From the NCBI GenBank assembly GCA_025935655.1, contig JAICUV010000010.1:1-29623 (forward strand): DNA of 29,623 nt, written 5' to 3'. Each line of letters begins with the position of its first letter. Position 1 is the stretch's first letter. The position numbers and the translations under genes are program-made. Source of the stretch: Chloroflexota bacterium (GTDB taxonomy: Bacteria; Chloroflexota; Limnocylindria; Limnocylindrales; CSP1-4). Below are positions 8,434 through 16,282 of this stretch, one piece after another. The notes below the pieces were generated by a model. That model was not told where the DNA came from. It saw only the letters and a list, made by a program, of their open reading frames with translations, and did not search any database.

Positions 8434-8607
8434 GCGCACACTCCGACAGGGATATCGATGAGCGATCACAGCTGCCGGACTGGTCGTCCTCGACGAGGCC
8501 GTCCTCCCCGACCCGGCGCGCGGATCATAGGGCGGATTCCTGAAAGATCGCTGAGAGCCCGTGCACCGGGCTACGATCAGCGGACCGCCCCACCCGAGGT
8601 ATCCGTC
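8434..8607. promoter_or_regulatory. Divergent intergenic promoter region
   Basis: This 174-bp gap separates two divergent genes. On the minus strand, TATGAT (complement of 8524-8529) is a good -10 for the NEW3 operon, leaving an ~80-nt leader. On the plus strand, TACGAT at 8572-8577 is a good -10 for the LLM gene. Neither has a convincing -35 at 16-18 bp, so the calls rest on the -10 elements alone. Confidence 0.4.
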
Positions 8608-9498
8608 GTGACGCTCGCCCCCCGCTTCGGCCTGTTCATGAGCCAGGCGAACAAGCCGTGGAGCCAGGTCCTGGACGAGTTCCAGGCGGCGGACGCGCTC
8701 GGGTTCGACACCGCGTGGCTCGTGGACCACCTCGTGGACACTGACGGCCCGCCCGAGCACCCGTGCCTGGAGGCGTGGACCCTGCTCGCCGCGCTGGCCG
8801 CCTCCACGAGCCGGATCCGGCTCGGCGTGCTCGTGACGAGCAACACGTTCCGGCACCCGTCGATCCTGCTCAAGGAGGCGGTGACGGTGGACCACGTGAG
8901 CGGCGGCAGGCTGATCCTGGGGCTCGGCACCGGCTGGCACGAGGAGGAGCACCGGCGGTACGGCCTGCCGCTCCAGCCGCCGCCGGAGCGGGTGGACCGC
9001 TTCGCCGAGGCGGTCGAGATCGCCGTCAGGCTCCAGGAGGAGCCCCGCCTGACGTACCACGGCCGGTTCTACGACCTCGAGGACGCCGTGTTCGAGCCCC
9101 GTCCCGTCCAGTCGCCGCACATCCCGCTGCTGATCGCCGCCCACCGGCCCCGGATGCTCCGACTCGCCGCCCGCTGGGCGGACCAGTGGGACACGTTCCC
9201 GGAGCTCGAGGGCGCGGCGACGGAGGGCGTCGCGTCGAGCCTCGCCGAGCGCCTGCGCGCGTTCGAGGACGCGGTCCGCGACGCGGGCCGCGACCCGGCG
9301 ACGATCCGCCGTTCGACCTGGGGCCTGTCGGACACGGTCGCGAGCGACGACGCCTTCGAGTCGTTCGTCCGGCGGCACCTCGAGGCCGGGTTCACCGACG
9401 TCTGCGTCGTCCCGGGCGCGGCGCCCCTCGAACGCCTGCGGCGGATCGCGGAGACGATCGTGCCCAGGTTGCGCGAGGAGGTCGCCGTCCGGGACTAG
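8608..9498 (+). CDS. LLM-class F420-dependent oxidoreductase
   Basis: A 296-residue luciferase-like TIM-barrel enzyme. It shows the opening strand FGLFMSQANKPW, the barrel segments GFDTAWLVDHL and LGVLVTSNTFRHP, the hallmark VDHVSGGRLILGLGTGWHE, and the late RMLRLAARWADQWDTF. In high-GC Gram-positive-type bacteria and Chloroflexota these proteins normally use F420 (some use FMN). The cofactor assignment comes from the family and the substrate is unknown. I chose GTG at 8608: it has GAGG 8 nt upstream and the barrel begins at once. A longer frame to 8458 adds 50 Arg/Pro-rich residues with no family resemblance. Its stop overlaps the convergent PBP gene's stop. Confidence 0.9.
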   Translation: MTLAPRFGLFMSQANKPWSQVLDEFQAADALGFDTAWLVDHLVDTDGPPEHPCLEAWTLLAALAASTSRIRLGVLVTSNTFRHPSILLKEAVTVDHVSGGRLILGLGTGWHEEEHRRYGLPLQPPPERVDRFAEAVEIAVRLQEEPRLTYHGRFYDLEDAVFEPRPVQSPHIPLLIAAHRPRMLRLAARWADQWDTFPELEGAATEGVASSLAERLRAFEDAVRDAGRDPATIRRSTWGLSDTVASDDAFESFVRRHLEAGFTDVCVVPGAAPLERLRRIAETIVPRLREEVAVRD

Positions 9499-12290
9499 GA
9501 CGCAGCGGGGGTGGCCGTCGGCGCGGGCGTGTCCGTCGGGGCCGGCGTGGGTGGCGCCGTCGGCGCGGGGGTCGGCGTCGGTGCCGGCGGCGGCGTGGGC
9601 GTGGGCGTGGGCGTCGGGGCCTCCGTCGGGGCGGGCGTGGCGACCGGCGGCGTCTCGCTGGGCGATGCGGACGGCGAAGACGATGGCGGCGGGCACGAGA
9701 CGGCGGGCGCGAGCGGGTCGACGGACGCCAGCGGGTCCAGCGAGGCGCACGGGTCGAGCGACGGCGAGGCGCTGGGACTCGCCGAGGCGCAGCCGGTGCC
9801 GCTGCCGAGGAGCGGGCCCCACGACCGGCCGTACGGGTTGAACAGCCCGTTGTAGAAGTACGCCGTCCGGGTGCCCTGCGGGCCACCCCGGACGCCCGCC
9901 CCGCGACGGGCACGGGCCAGCCAGCCCTGGTCGGCCTTGAGCCACGCGTCGTGGTCCTTCTCGAAGCCCGCGACGCCGAGGACGCCGGCGCCGCAGCGCG
10001 AGTCCTGCGGGACGGTGGCGCTGGGCGCCGTGCCGGCGAGGAACAGCTCGTCGACCGATCGGCCGCCGGCCTGGGCGACGAGGCCGGTCCACGGGTCGAC
10101 CGCGACGGTCTGCAGCCCGTCGGGCTTGCGGAAGCCGTTGATGTTCCAGCCCTTCGTCGCCTCCTTGAGGAAGCCCTGCCAGACGTAGGTGGACACGTCG
10201 ATCGAGAACAGCGGCTGGCCCGGCGTGCTCACGACCGAGTTGTCGGAGTTGCCGTTCCACACGCCGACCGCCAGCGCGTACTCGCCGTCGTTGCGCTCGG
10301 CCTTCGACGGGGCGCCGATGTAGCCGTAGGCGTTGAGGTCCTTCGCGTCGTTGTTGGTGCCCGTCTTGAGCGTCGCGGGACGGCGCTTGCCGCCCTGGGT
10401 GATCGCGAACTGGCCCCAGAACGGGTTCTGCCTGGGGTCGGTGTTGCCGGCCAGGATGTCGGTGACGATGCCGGCCGCGCCGGGGTCCATGACCTCCGCG
10501 GGCGCCTTCCTCGTGTCCGGCCCGACGAGCGTCTCGCCCGCGTTGTCGATCACGGTGAGCAGCGTCGTCTGCTCGGCGAGCTTGCCGCCGTCGGCGAGGA
10601 CGCCATACGCGCGGACGAGGTCCCTCGGGCGGACCTCCTCGACACCCAGGGCGAACGACAGGCCCGCGTTGGTCTTGCCGCCGCGGAACCGGATGCCCAT
10701 CGCCTCGGCCTGCTGCTGGACGGCGTCGTTGCCGATCGTGGCGAGCGCCTTGACCGCGGGGATGTTGAGCGAGAAGCGGAGGGCATCCCGGACGCGGACC
10801 GGGCCGCGCTCGAGGTTGTCCGCATCGGTCGGGGTGTAGCCGCCGCCGAAGTCGGTGACGACGTCCATGAACATCGATGCGGCCGTGATCGAACGGTTCG
10901 CGATGCCGGTGCCGTAGACGATCGGCTTGAACGCAGAGCCGGGCTGGCGGAAGCCGTCCGCCAGGACGTCGAACCGGGGCTGGAACTTCTTCGTCGCGCG
11001 CGTCGCGTCGGCGTTCGCGGACCCCACGTAGGCGACGATCTCACCGGTCTGGTAGTCCTGCGCGATCAGCGCCCCGTTGCGCAGGTCCTTGTTGCGCAGG
11101 TTCTTCATCCAGTCCTCGTACGTGAGGCCGAGGGACTTGGCCGTCGCCGCGGGGCTCTTGGCGTGCGGGACGATTGTCGCCGCCTTGACCCACTTCTCGG
11201 CCAGCTTCTGGAGGCGCCAGTCGAGCGACGTCGTGACGTCGAGGCCGCCTCGCTCGATCTTGGGGCACGTCTCCGCGCCGTCGCACAGCCGGTCCGTGAG
11301 CTCCTTGCGGACCTGCCACACGAACTGGCTGGCGAGCCACTGGCTGGACTTCTGGGGCGCCAGCACGACCTTCTCGGCCTTGGCGGCCTCGTAGTCGGCG
11401 GCCGTGTACCGGTCTCCGGTCAGGGGCGTCCGGCCGCGGGCCATCTGGTCGAGGACCAGGTTGCGACGCTGGACGATCCTCGTGTCCGCGGGGACGACGA
11501 GCTGGGATTCCTTGCAGGTGTCCTCCGTGTCGCCGGGGACGAGGCACTCCTCCTCGGCGTTGCGCACGAGGTCGTACGTGGACGGGGACTGGGGGAGCGC
11601 GGCGATGATCGCGGCCTCGGCGAGCGTCAGGTCCTTGAGGTCCTTGCCGAAGTAGCCCTTGGCCGCCGCGGCGACGCCGTACGACTCGTTGCCGTAGTAG
11701 TTCTGGTTGAGGTAGGCCGCCATGATCCGCTGCTTGCCGTCGGGGCCGGAGTAGGCCTGGGTCACCCGGATCGACTGGATGATCTCCTTGACCTTCCGGC
11801 TCGCCGAGAGCTCGGTGACCGGGGTGCTGTCCTGGGTGAGCAGCCGCTGGCGGACGAGCTGCTGGGTGATCGTGGAGGCGCCGCGCGGGCGGCCACGGAT
11901 CGCGTCGATGCCCGCGGCGACGATGCCCACGGGGTCGAAGCCCGCGTTGTCCCAGAAGCTCGAGTCCTCGATGGCGGTCGTCGCATCGACGAGGACGGGC
12001 GGGATGTCCTTGAACGCCACGACGTCGCGGTTGAACTCGCCGAAGCGGGCCAGCTCCACCTTGTGCTCGCGGTCCCAGATCACGGACTGCTCCGGCAGCT
12101 GGATCTTCTCCAGCATCTTCGGGTCGGGGAGGCCGTTCGAGAGCTGGGTGAACCCGGCGATGGCGACGCCCGCGCCCACGATGCCGAGGACGAGGAGCGC
12201 GGTGAACAGGACGAGGCCCATGCGGGCGGCGCCGCCGATGCCCTTGCGGCGTCGCGACGCGCGCGGGGACGGCGTGGAGCTGGATGTCAT
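9495..12290 (-). CDS. Class A penicillin-binding protein (transglycosylase/transpeptidase)
   Basis: A 931-residue bifunctional peptidoglycan synthase. It has a basic cytoplasmic N-terminus and one membrane helix (~22-47). The GT51 domain has catalytic Glu108 in AIEDSSFWDNAGFDP, and RGASTITQQLVRQRLL after it. The transpeptidase domain has SAFK (Ser452 nucleophile, Lys455), SLN (507-509) and KTG (642-644). From about residue 835 the last ~97 residues are almost only Pro, Thr, Ala and Ser, a likely extended wall-spanning tail. The ATG at 12290 opens directly into the basic tail. An in-frame ATG at 12332 would add 14 residues and is the alternative. The gene lies 133 bp after pxpC, long enough for its own promoter. 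Confidence 0.96.
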   Translation of the reverse strand: MTSSSTPSPRASRRRKGIGGAARMGLVLFTALLVLGIVGAGVAIAGFTQLSNGLPDPKMLEKIQLPEQSVIWDREHKVELARFGEFNRDVVAFKDIPPVLVDATTAIEDSSFWDNAGFDPVGIVAAGIDAIRGRPRGASTITQQLVRQRLLTQDSTPVTELSASRKVKEIIQSIRVTQAYSGPDGKQRIMAAYLNQNYYGNESYGVAAAAKGYFGKDLKDLTLAEAAIIAALPQSPSTYDLVRNAEEECLVPGDTEDTCKESQLVVPADTRIVQRRNLVLDQMARGRTPLTGDRYTAADYEAAKAEKVVLAPQKSSQWLASQFVWQVRKELTDRLCDGAETCPKIERGGLDVTTSLDWRLQKLAEKWVKAATIVPHAKSPAATAKSLGLTYEDWMKNLRNKDLRNGALIAQDYQTGEIVAYVGSANADATRATKKFQPRFDVLADGFRQPGSAFKPIVYGTGIANRSITAASMFMDVVTDFGGGYTPTDADNLERGPVRVRDALRFSLNIPAVKALATIGNDAVQQQAEAMGIRFRGGKTNAGLSFALGVEEVRPRDLVRAYGVLADGGKLAEQTTLLTVIDNAGETLVGPDTRKAPAEVMDPGAAGIVTDILAGNTDPRQNPFWGQFAITQGGKRRPATLKTGTNNDAKDLNAYGYIGAPSKAERNDGEYALAVGVWNGNSDNSVVSTPGQPLFSIDVSTYVWQGFLKEATKGWNINGFRKPDGLQTVAVDPWTGLVAQAGGRSVDELFLAGTAPSATVPQDSRCGAGVLGVAGFEKDHDAWLKADQGWLARARRGAGVRGGPQGTRTAYFYNGLFNPYGRSWGPLLGSGTGCASASPSASPSLDPCASLDPLASVDPLAPAVSCPPPSSSPSASPSETPPVATPAPTEAPTPTPTPTPPPAPTPTPAPTAPPTPAPTDTPAPTATPAAS

Positions 12291-12338
12291 CAGGTGGAGT
12301 GTGCCCCTCGGCGGTGGATCGGGCCATGGCATGGCCGT

Positions 12339-12351
12339 TGCAACGATTGCA
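12339..12351. promoter_or_regulatory. Inverted repeat upstream of the PBP gene
   Basis: TGCAA-CGA-TTGCA is a perfect 5-3-5 dyad, with another TTGCA at 12359-12363, in the 133-bp gap between pxpC and the PBP gene. It has the size of a small operator. No regulator is identified, and the repeat may be chance. Confidence 0.3.
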
Positions 12352-12423
12352 TCGAGTCTTGCATGTGTCGCATGCCGGGGCGGCGGAGGTTGCCCTTTCT
12401 GTATCGAACCTTGACGGCCGGCG

Positions 12424-13455
12424 TCAGGATCCGGCGCCGCGCCACAGCTCGTCCCAGCCCGCGGCCTCTCGCAGGTGGGCGTGCGCGTCGGCGAACGCCG
12501 CGTCGGTACGGGCGAGGGCCGCGCGAGCGTCAACCGTGGTCACGAGCCGGAAGGCGACCGGCGCGCCCGGCGCGAGCTGGCCGAGGCGGGGCAGGTCGGC
12601 GGTGATCACGACGGCGACGACCGGGTACCCGCCGGTCGGCTGGTGATCCACGAGGAGGACGATCGGCATCCCGTCGGGCGGCACCTGGACGGCCCCCGTG
12701 ACGACGCCGTGCGAGGCGAGCTCGCCGGTCGCGAGGCCGGGGAGCGGCCGCCCGGCCAGCCGGAGCCCGACCCGGTCGCCGGCCGGGGAGACCGTCCACG
12801 CGCCGTCCACGAGCGCCCGCAGCGCGTCCGGGCCGAGCTCCGCGGCGTGCGGCCCGGCGAGCACCCGCAGCGGCGAGGTCGTGGTGACACGGGGCGGCGA
12901 CGGGGGGCCCGGCCAGTGGGCACCCGGGACGACGAGGGTCGCCGCCGGCCTGGCGCCCAGCCGGTCCCCGGCCCGGAGCGCCCGGCCCTCGAGCCCGCCG
13001 AATGCCGCCCCGAGCGCCGTGGACCGCGACCCGAGGACCACGGGCACGTCGATGCCGCCGGGGATCGCGAGGTAGCCGCGCGCGCCGTCCACGGCCGCCT
13101 CGAGCGCCAGGTCCTCGCCCGCGGCGAGCGTGACCGAGCTGCCGGGAGGAACAGGTTGACCGGTCCCGACCACGCGCCCGGGCATGGTGCCGGCGATCGC
13201 GACCGTGACCGGCGCGAGGGCACGGACCGTCGGGCCCAGCAGCGTCGCCTCGAGCACCGCCGCACCGAGGTCGTTGCCGAGGAGCGCGTTGGCCACCGCC
13301 ATCGACCAGCCGTCCGCCGCGCCGCCCGGCGTCACGCCCTCCGTCGCGAGCCCCGGCCGCCCGCGGGCCTGGACCGCGAGCAGCAGCCCCGGGTCGAGGA
13401 CCTCGAGCACCGGCACCCGCTGCGGTGTCTCCTCCGGCGTCTCGTCCGGTGTCAC
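12424..13455 (-). CDS. pxpC: 5-oxoprolinase subunit C (biotin-dependent carboxyltransferase family)
   Basis: A 343-residue protein of the KipA/PxpC (AHS2) family. After a short Glu/Pro-rich N-terminus come VLEVLDPGLLLAVQ and GRPGLATEGVTPGGAADG, the conserved opening of the family. Next are RGYLAIPGGIDVPVVLGSRST, AGDRLG and, late on, GEL(A)SHGVVTGAVQVPPDGMPIVLLVDHQPTGGYP in separate stretches. With PxpA and PxpB it forms the ATP-dependent 5-oxoprolinase that opens pyroglutamate to glutamate in the cytoplasm. Its GTG start at 13455 overlaps the pxpB stop by GTGA, so the two are translationally coupled. It is the last gene of the pxpABC run. Length is normal for the family. Confidence 0.94.
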   Translation of the reverse strand: MTPDETPEETPQRVPVLEVLDPGLLLAVQARGRPGLATEGVTPGGAADGWSMAVANALLGNDLGAAVLEATLLGPTVRALAPVTVAIAGTMPGRVVGTGQPVPPGSSVTLAAGEDLALEAAVDGARGYLAIPGGIDVPVVLGSRSTALGAAFGGLEGRALRAGDRLGARPAATLVVPGAHWPGPPSPPRVTTTSPLRVLAGPHAAELGPDALRALVDGAWTVSPAGDRVGLRLAGRPLPGLATGELASHGVVTGAVQVPPDGMPIVLLVDHQPTGGYPVVAVVITADLPRLGQLAPGAPVAFRLVTTVDARAALARTDAAFADAHAHLREAAGWDELWRGAGS

Positions 13456-14108
13456 CTCGGCACGAACCGCACGCGGTCGCCGGCACGGAGGAGCGCCGGC
13501 GGCGTGGCCCCGGGGTCGAACAGCCGCACCTGCGCCCGGCCGATGAGGCGCCAGCCGCCCGGGGAGGCCTGCGGGTAGACCGCGGTCATGGCGCCGGCGA
13601 TCGCGACCGAGCCCGCCGGCACGCGCGTCCTCGGCGTCGCGAGGCGCGCCACCCGCAGCGCCTCGGGAAGCTCGCCCAGGTAGGCGAACCCCGGCGCGAA
13701 CCCCGGGAACAGCACCTCGTACTCGGTCGCCGCGTGCAGCTCCACCACGCCCGCCGCCCCGAGCCCGGTCTCGGCACCGACGGCGTCCAGGTCCGGACCG
13801 TCCTCGCCGCCATAGCGCACGTCGATCACGTGGAGGACGCCGGCCGCCGGCGGGACGGCGACCGCCTCGTCGATGTGGGGGGCGAGCAGCGACCGGACCT
13901 CGTCCGGGTCGGTGGCGCGCGGGTCGAACGGGACGAGCACGCTCGCGGCGCCGGGAACGGGCACGCCCAGCCGGGGGTCGTGGGCTCGGAGTCCGTCCAC
14001 GACCGAGGCAACCGCGCGGGCGCGGCGGGCATCGGCCACCACCCCGGTCCGCCCGAGCTCCACGAGCACGGCCGCATCCCCGAACGCGACGAGCCGGGCG
14101 CCCGTCAC
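13452..14108 (-). CDS. pxpB: 5-oxoprolinase subunit B (KipI/PxpB family)
   Basis: A 218-residue protein of the AHS1/KipI family. It has GDAAVLVELG near the start, HVIDVRYGGEDGPDLDAV in the middle, then LFPGFAPGFAYLGELP, SVAIAGAMTAVYPQASPGGW and RLIGRAQVRLFDP, all family hallmarks. The GTG at 14108 is favoured because GGGGAG sits eight bases upstream. Earlier in-frame starts would run into the pxpA end with unrelated sequence. The protein works with PxpA and PxpC in pyroglutamate cleavage. The 67-bp gap after pxpA holds no gene that I can see. Its end overlaps pxpC by 4 nt. Confidence 0.94.
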   Translation of the reverse strand: MTGARLVAFGDAAVLVELGRTGVVADARRARAVASVVDGLRAHDPRLGVPVPGAASVLVPFDPRATDPDEVRSLLAPHIDEAVAVPPAAGVLHVIDVRYGGEDGPDLDAVGAETGLGAAGVVELHAATEYEVLFPGFAPGFAYLGELPEALRVARLATPRTRVPAGSVAIAGAMTAVYPQASPGGWRLIGRAQVRLFDPGATPPALLRAGDRVRFVPR

Positions 14109-14175
14109 GGTGCCGGCTCCCCGCACGCGGCGAGGACGAGCGCCGCGAGCCAGCCGAGCCGAGCGGCCGCCACCG

Positions 14176-14928
14176 TCAGCCCGGCGCCCGGATCTCGACG
14201 CCCGCGGCCACGAGCGCGTCGCGGGCCGCGCGGGCGCGCGCCGCCGCGCCGGGCAGGTCGCCGTGCACGCACAGCGTGTCGGCGCGGACGGCAAGCGGCG
14301 AACCGTCCCGCGCGGTCACGGCGCCGCCGACGATGGCCAGCGCCTGGCGGCCGACGTCCGCCGGATCGTCGATGACCGCGCCGTCGAGGTCCCGCGGGCG
14401 GAGCGAGCCGTCGGCCTCGTAGGCCCGGTCGGCGAAGGCCTCCTCGGCGACGACCAGCCCGGCGTCCCGCCCGGCCGAGACCAGCGCCGAGCCCGCGAGG
14501 GCGAACAGCACGAGCTCGCGGCTGAACGACGCGACCGCTCGCGCGACGGCCGCCGCCGCTGCCTCGTCGCGGCTCGCGCGGGTGTACAGCGCCCCATGCG
14601 CCTTGACGTGGCGGAGGTCGACGCGGGCAGCGCGTGCGAAGGCGGCGACCGCGCCCACCTGGTACAGGACCGTCGCCTCGATCTCGGTGGGGGAGAGCGC
14701 CATCGCCCGCCGCCCGAAGCCGGCGAGGTCGGGGTAGCCGGGATGCGCGCCGACCGCCGTGCCGTGGCGCGCGGCGAGCGCGATCGTCCGGGCGATCGTC
14801 ACCGGGTCGCCGGCATGGAGCCCCGCGGCCACGTTGACCGAGGACACGAGCGGGATGAGCGTCTCGTCCTCGCCCAGGGACCATGCCCCGAGGCTCTCCC
14901 CGACGTCCGCGTTCAGGTCGATCCGCAT
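14176..14928 (-). CDS. pxpA: 5-oxoprolinase subunit A (LamB/YcsF family)
   Basis: A 250-residue protein starting MRIDLNADVGES, the near-invariant opening of the LamB/YcsF family. It continues with SSVNVAAGLHAGDP (most members have NVACGFHAGD), GAHPGYPDLAGFGRRAM, HVKAHGALY, FADRAYEADGSLRPR and LCVHGDLPGA. It is the subunit that acts on 5-oxoproline in the PxpABC complex. The start codon is 21 bp after the stop of the XRE-TPR regulator, so read-through from the regulator genes is likely. A -10-like TAGCAT seven bases before the ATG may also give it its own leaderless transcript. Substitution of Cys by Ala in the NVACG motif is a small deviation. Confidence 0.95.
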   Translation of the reverse strand: MRIDLNADVGESLGAWSLGEDETLIPLVSSVNVAAGLHAGDPVTIARTIALAARHGTAVGAHPGYPDLAGFGRRAMALSPTEIEATVLYQVGAVAAFARAARVDLRHVKAHGALYTRASRDEAAAAAVARAVASFSRELVLFALAGSALVSAGRDAGLVVAEEAFADRAYEADGSLRPRDLDGAVIDDPADVGRQALAIVGGAVTARDGSPLAVRADTLCVHGDLPGAAARARAARDALVAAGVEIRAPG

Positions 14929-14935
14929 GGCCCGG

Positions 14936-14941
14936 ATGCTA
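14936..14941 (-). promoter_or_regulatory. -10-like element for a leaderless pxpA transcript
   Basis: TAGCAT read on the minus strand ends seven bases before the pxpA ATG. This is the spacing of leaderless promoters, where transcription starts at the initiation codon. No good -35 is seen, and it lies between two closely spaced genes. Confidence 0.35.
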
Positions 14942-14949
14942 CGCCGCCG

Positions 14950-16263
14950 CTACAGCGTCTCGCGCATGACCTCGTAGGCCTCCGCGTGGCGGCCCCGCGC
15001 CGCGAGCATCTCCGCGTACGCCGAGAGGAGGGCCTTGCGGCGGTACGGCGACTTGAGCTCCCGGGCCTCGGCGGCGATCACCTCCCACCCGGCATCCGCT
15101 TCGTCGAGGCGGCCGAGGGCGGTGAGCGCACGGGCGCGCGTGATGCGGGCGCCGGTCTGCTCTCCGGGGATCCCGGCGTCGGTCTCGAGCGAGAGCGACC
15201 GCTCCGCGAGCTCCAGCGCTCCCGAGGCGTCGCCGCGAGCGAGGTGGATCATCGCCTGCGTGTCGAGGACATGCCCGAGGTTGATGAGGTCTCCCCGCTG
15301 CTCGGCCGCCGCCCGTGCGCTCGCGGCCAGCTCCTCGGCACGGCCGAGGTTGCCGATCTCGACGAACGCGACCGCGAGCTGGTTCTCGAGCATCGCGATG
15401 TCGTCCACCTGGTGCGCCGCGCGGAAGAGCGTGATCGCCTCCAGCCCGGCGCGGATCGCGCCCTCGGCGTCGCCCGCGTTCCGCCGCGCGACGGACAGCA
15501 CGTCGTAGAACACGGCCCGCCGGCGGATGTCGAGGCCCTCGATGCCGCCCCGCGCCTCCTCGAGGTACTGGCGCGCTCGATCCGGCGACCCGTGCCAGCT
15601 CTCGATCGAGGCCAGCGCGATCCGGATCCGGACCTCCATGTCCGGGTCCTCCGCGTCCTCGAGGCCATGCTCGAGGAGGTCGATGAGGAGGCGGCGCGCC
15701 TCGTCCGGGTCGTTGAGGTGCATGTGCACCCACGAGCGCCAGTACTGCGCGCGGACCCGGTCGGCGGGGCTCCCGCCCTTCGCGAGCAGGGAGCTCGCCT
15801 CGGCGAGCAGCGGACCGGCCTGGACGACGTCGCGCAGGCGCGCGTACGCCTCGCCCGCGCCCAGGAGCAGCTCCCCACGCACCACCCCATCGGGGGTCCG
15901 GTCGGCCAGCTCGAGATAGGCGTCGATCGCCTCCTGGTTGCGGCCCGCGGCGAGGTGCAGGTCCGCGTCGACCCGCGTCCAGCGGCCGGCGTGGTCGGTG
16001 AGCAGGCGGTCGGGGGTTGTGCCCAGCCGCGGGGCGAGGTAGTCGAGCGCGGCCATCGAGGGCTTCGCGTGGCCCAGCTCGAGCGCGCTGATGTAGGCCT
16101 TCGTGTAGCGGTCCCCGGCGAGCTCCTGCTGGGTCAGCTGGGCCGCGATCCGGGCGGTCCGGATCCGCTGTCCGATCGCCTTCGCCAGCTCGCGCTGGTC
16201 GACGACCACCCGCCGCCTGCTCCTCGTCCCTTCGGTCGCCTGCATGGTCGCGATCATACCCAT
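14950..16263 (-). CDS. XRE-family regulator with TPR effector domain (RRNPP-like architecture)
   Basis: A 437-residue protein. Residues ~28-88 form an XRE helix-turn-helix (LTQQELAGDRYTKAYISALE, then LGHAKPSMAALDYLA). The remaining ~340 residues are about eight TPR-like helical pairs, for example GRNQEAIDAYLELADR, GDAEGAIRAGLEAITLF, GDASGALELAERSLSLE and GRLDEADAGWEVIAAEA. A DNA-binding domain with a TPR superhelix is the plan of PlcR, NprR and Rgg regulators, which bind secreted peptides, although not every XRE-TPR protein does. It starts 3 bp after the small XRE stop. In-frame ATGs at 16263, 16257 and 16245 are all possible starts. It precedes pxpA by 21 bp. The ligand is inferred only from context: a tiny exported peptide is encoded divergently upstream. 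Confidence 0.9.
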   Translation of the reverse strand: MGMIATMQATEGTRSRRRVVVDQRELAKAIGQRIRTARIAAQLTQQELAGDRYTKAYISALELGHAKPSMAALDYLAPRLGTTPDRLLTDHAGRWTRVDADLHLAAGRNQEAIDAYLELADRTPDGVVRGELLLGAGEAYARLRDVVQAGPLLAEASSLLAKGGSPADRVRAQYWRSWVHMHLNDPDEARRLLIDLLEHGLEDAEDPDMEVRIRIALASIESWHGSPDRARQYLEEARGGIEGLDIRRRAVFYDVLSVARRNAGDAEGAIRAGLEAITLFRAAHQVDDIAMLENQLAVAFVEIGNLGRAEELAASARAAAEQRGDLINLGHVLDTQAMIHLARGDASGALELAERSLSLETDAGIPGEQTGARITRARALTALGRLDEADAGWEVIAAEARELKSPYRRKALLSAYAEMLAARGRHAEAYEVMRETL

Positions 16264-16282
16264 CGGTCAACCAGCGGTCGAC
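16264..16282. promoter_or_regulatory. Possible second operator-like direct repeat
   Basis: GGTCAAC at 16265-16271 and GGTCGAC at 16276-16282 repeat with an 11-bp period. They resemble the AGTCAAG/AGTCAAC pair of the main intergenic site in the other orientation. They overlap the end of the small XRE gene, so part of the match is coding sequence and may be chance. Confidence 0.2.

Noticed and set aside
8458..8607. A longer start (ATG 8458) for the first LLM oxidoreductase.
   Set aside because: The extra 50 residues are Arg/Pro-rich with no family similarity and would overlap the promoter region. GTG 8608 has a Shine-Dalgarno.
8434..10260. A 1004-residue version of the NEW3 protein starting at 10260.
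   Set aside because: The upstream 600 residues are antisense to the LLM and out of frame with the PBP gene. The signal peptide at 8433 marks the true start.
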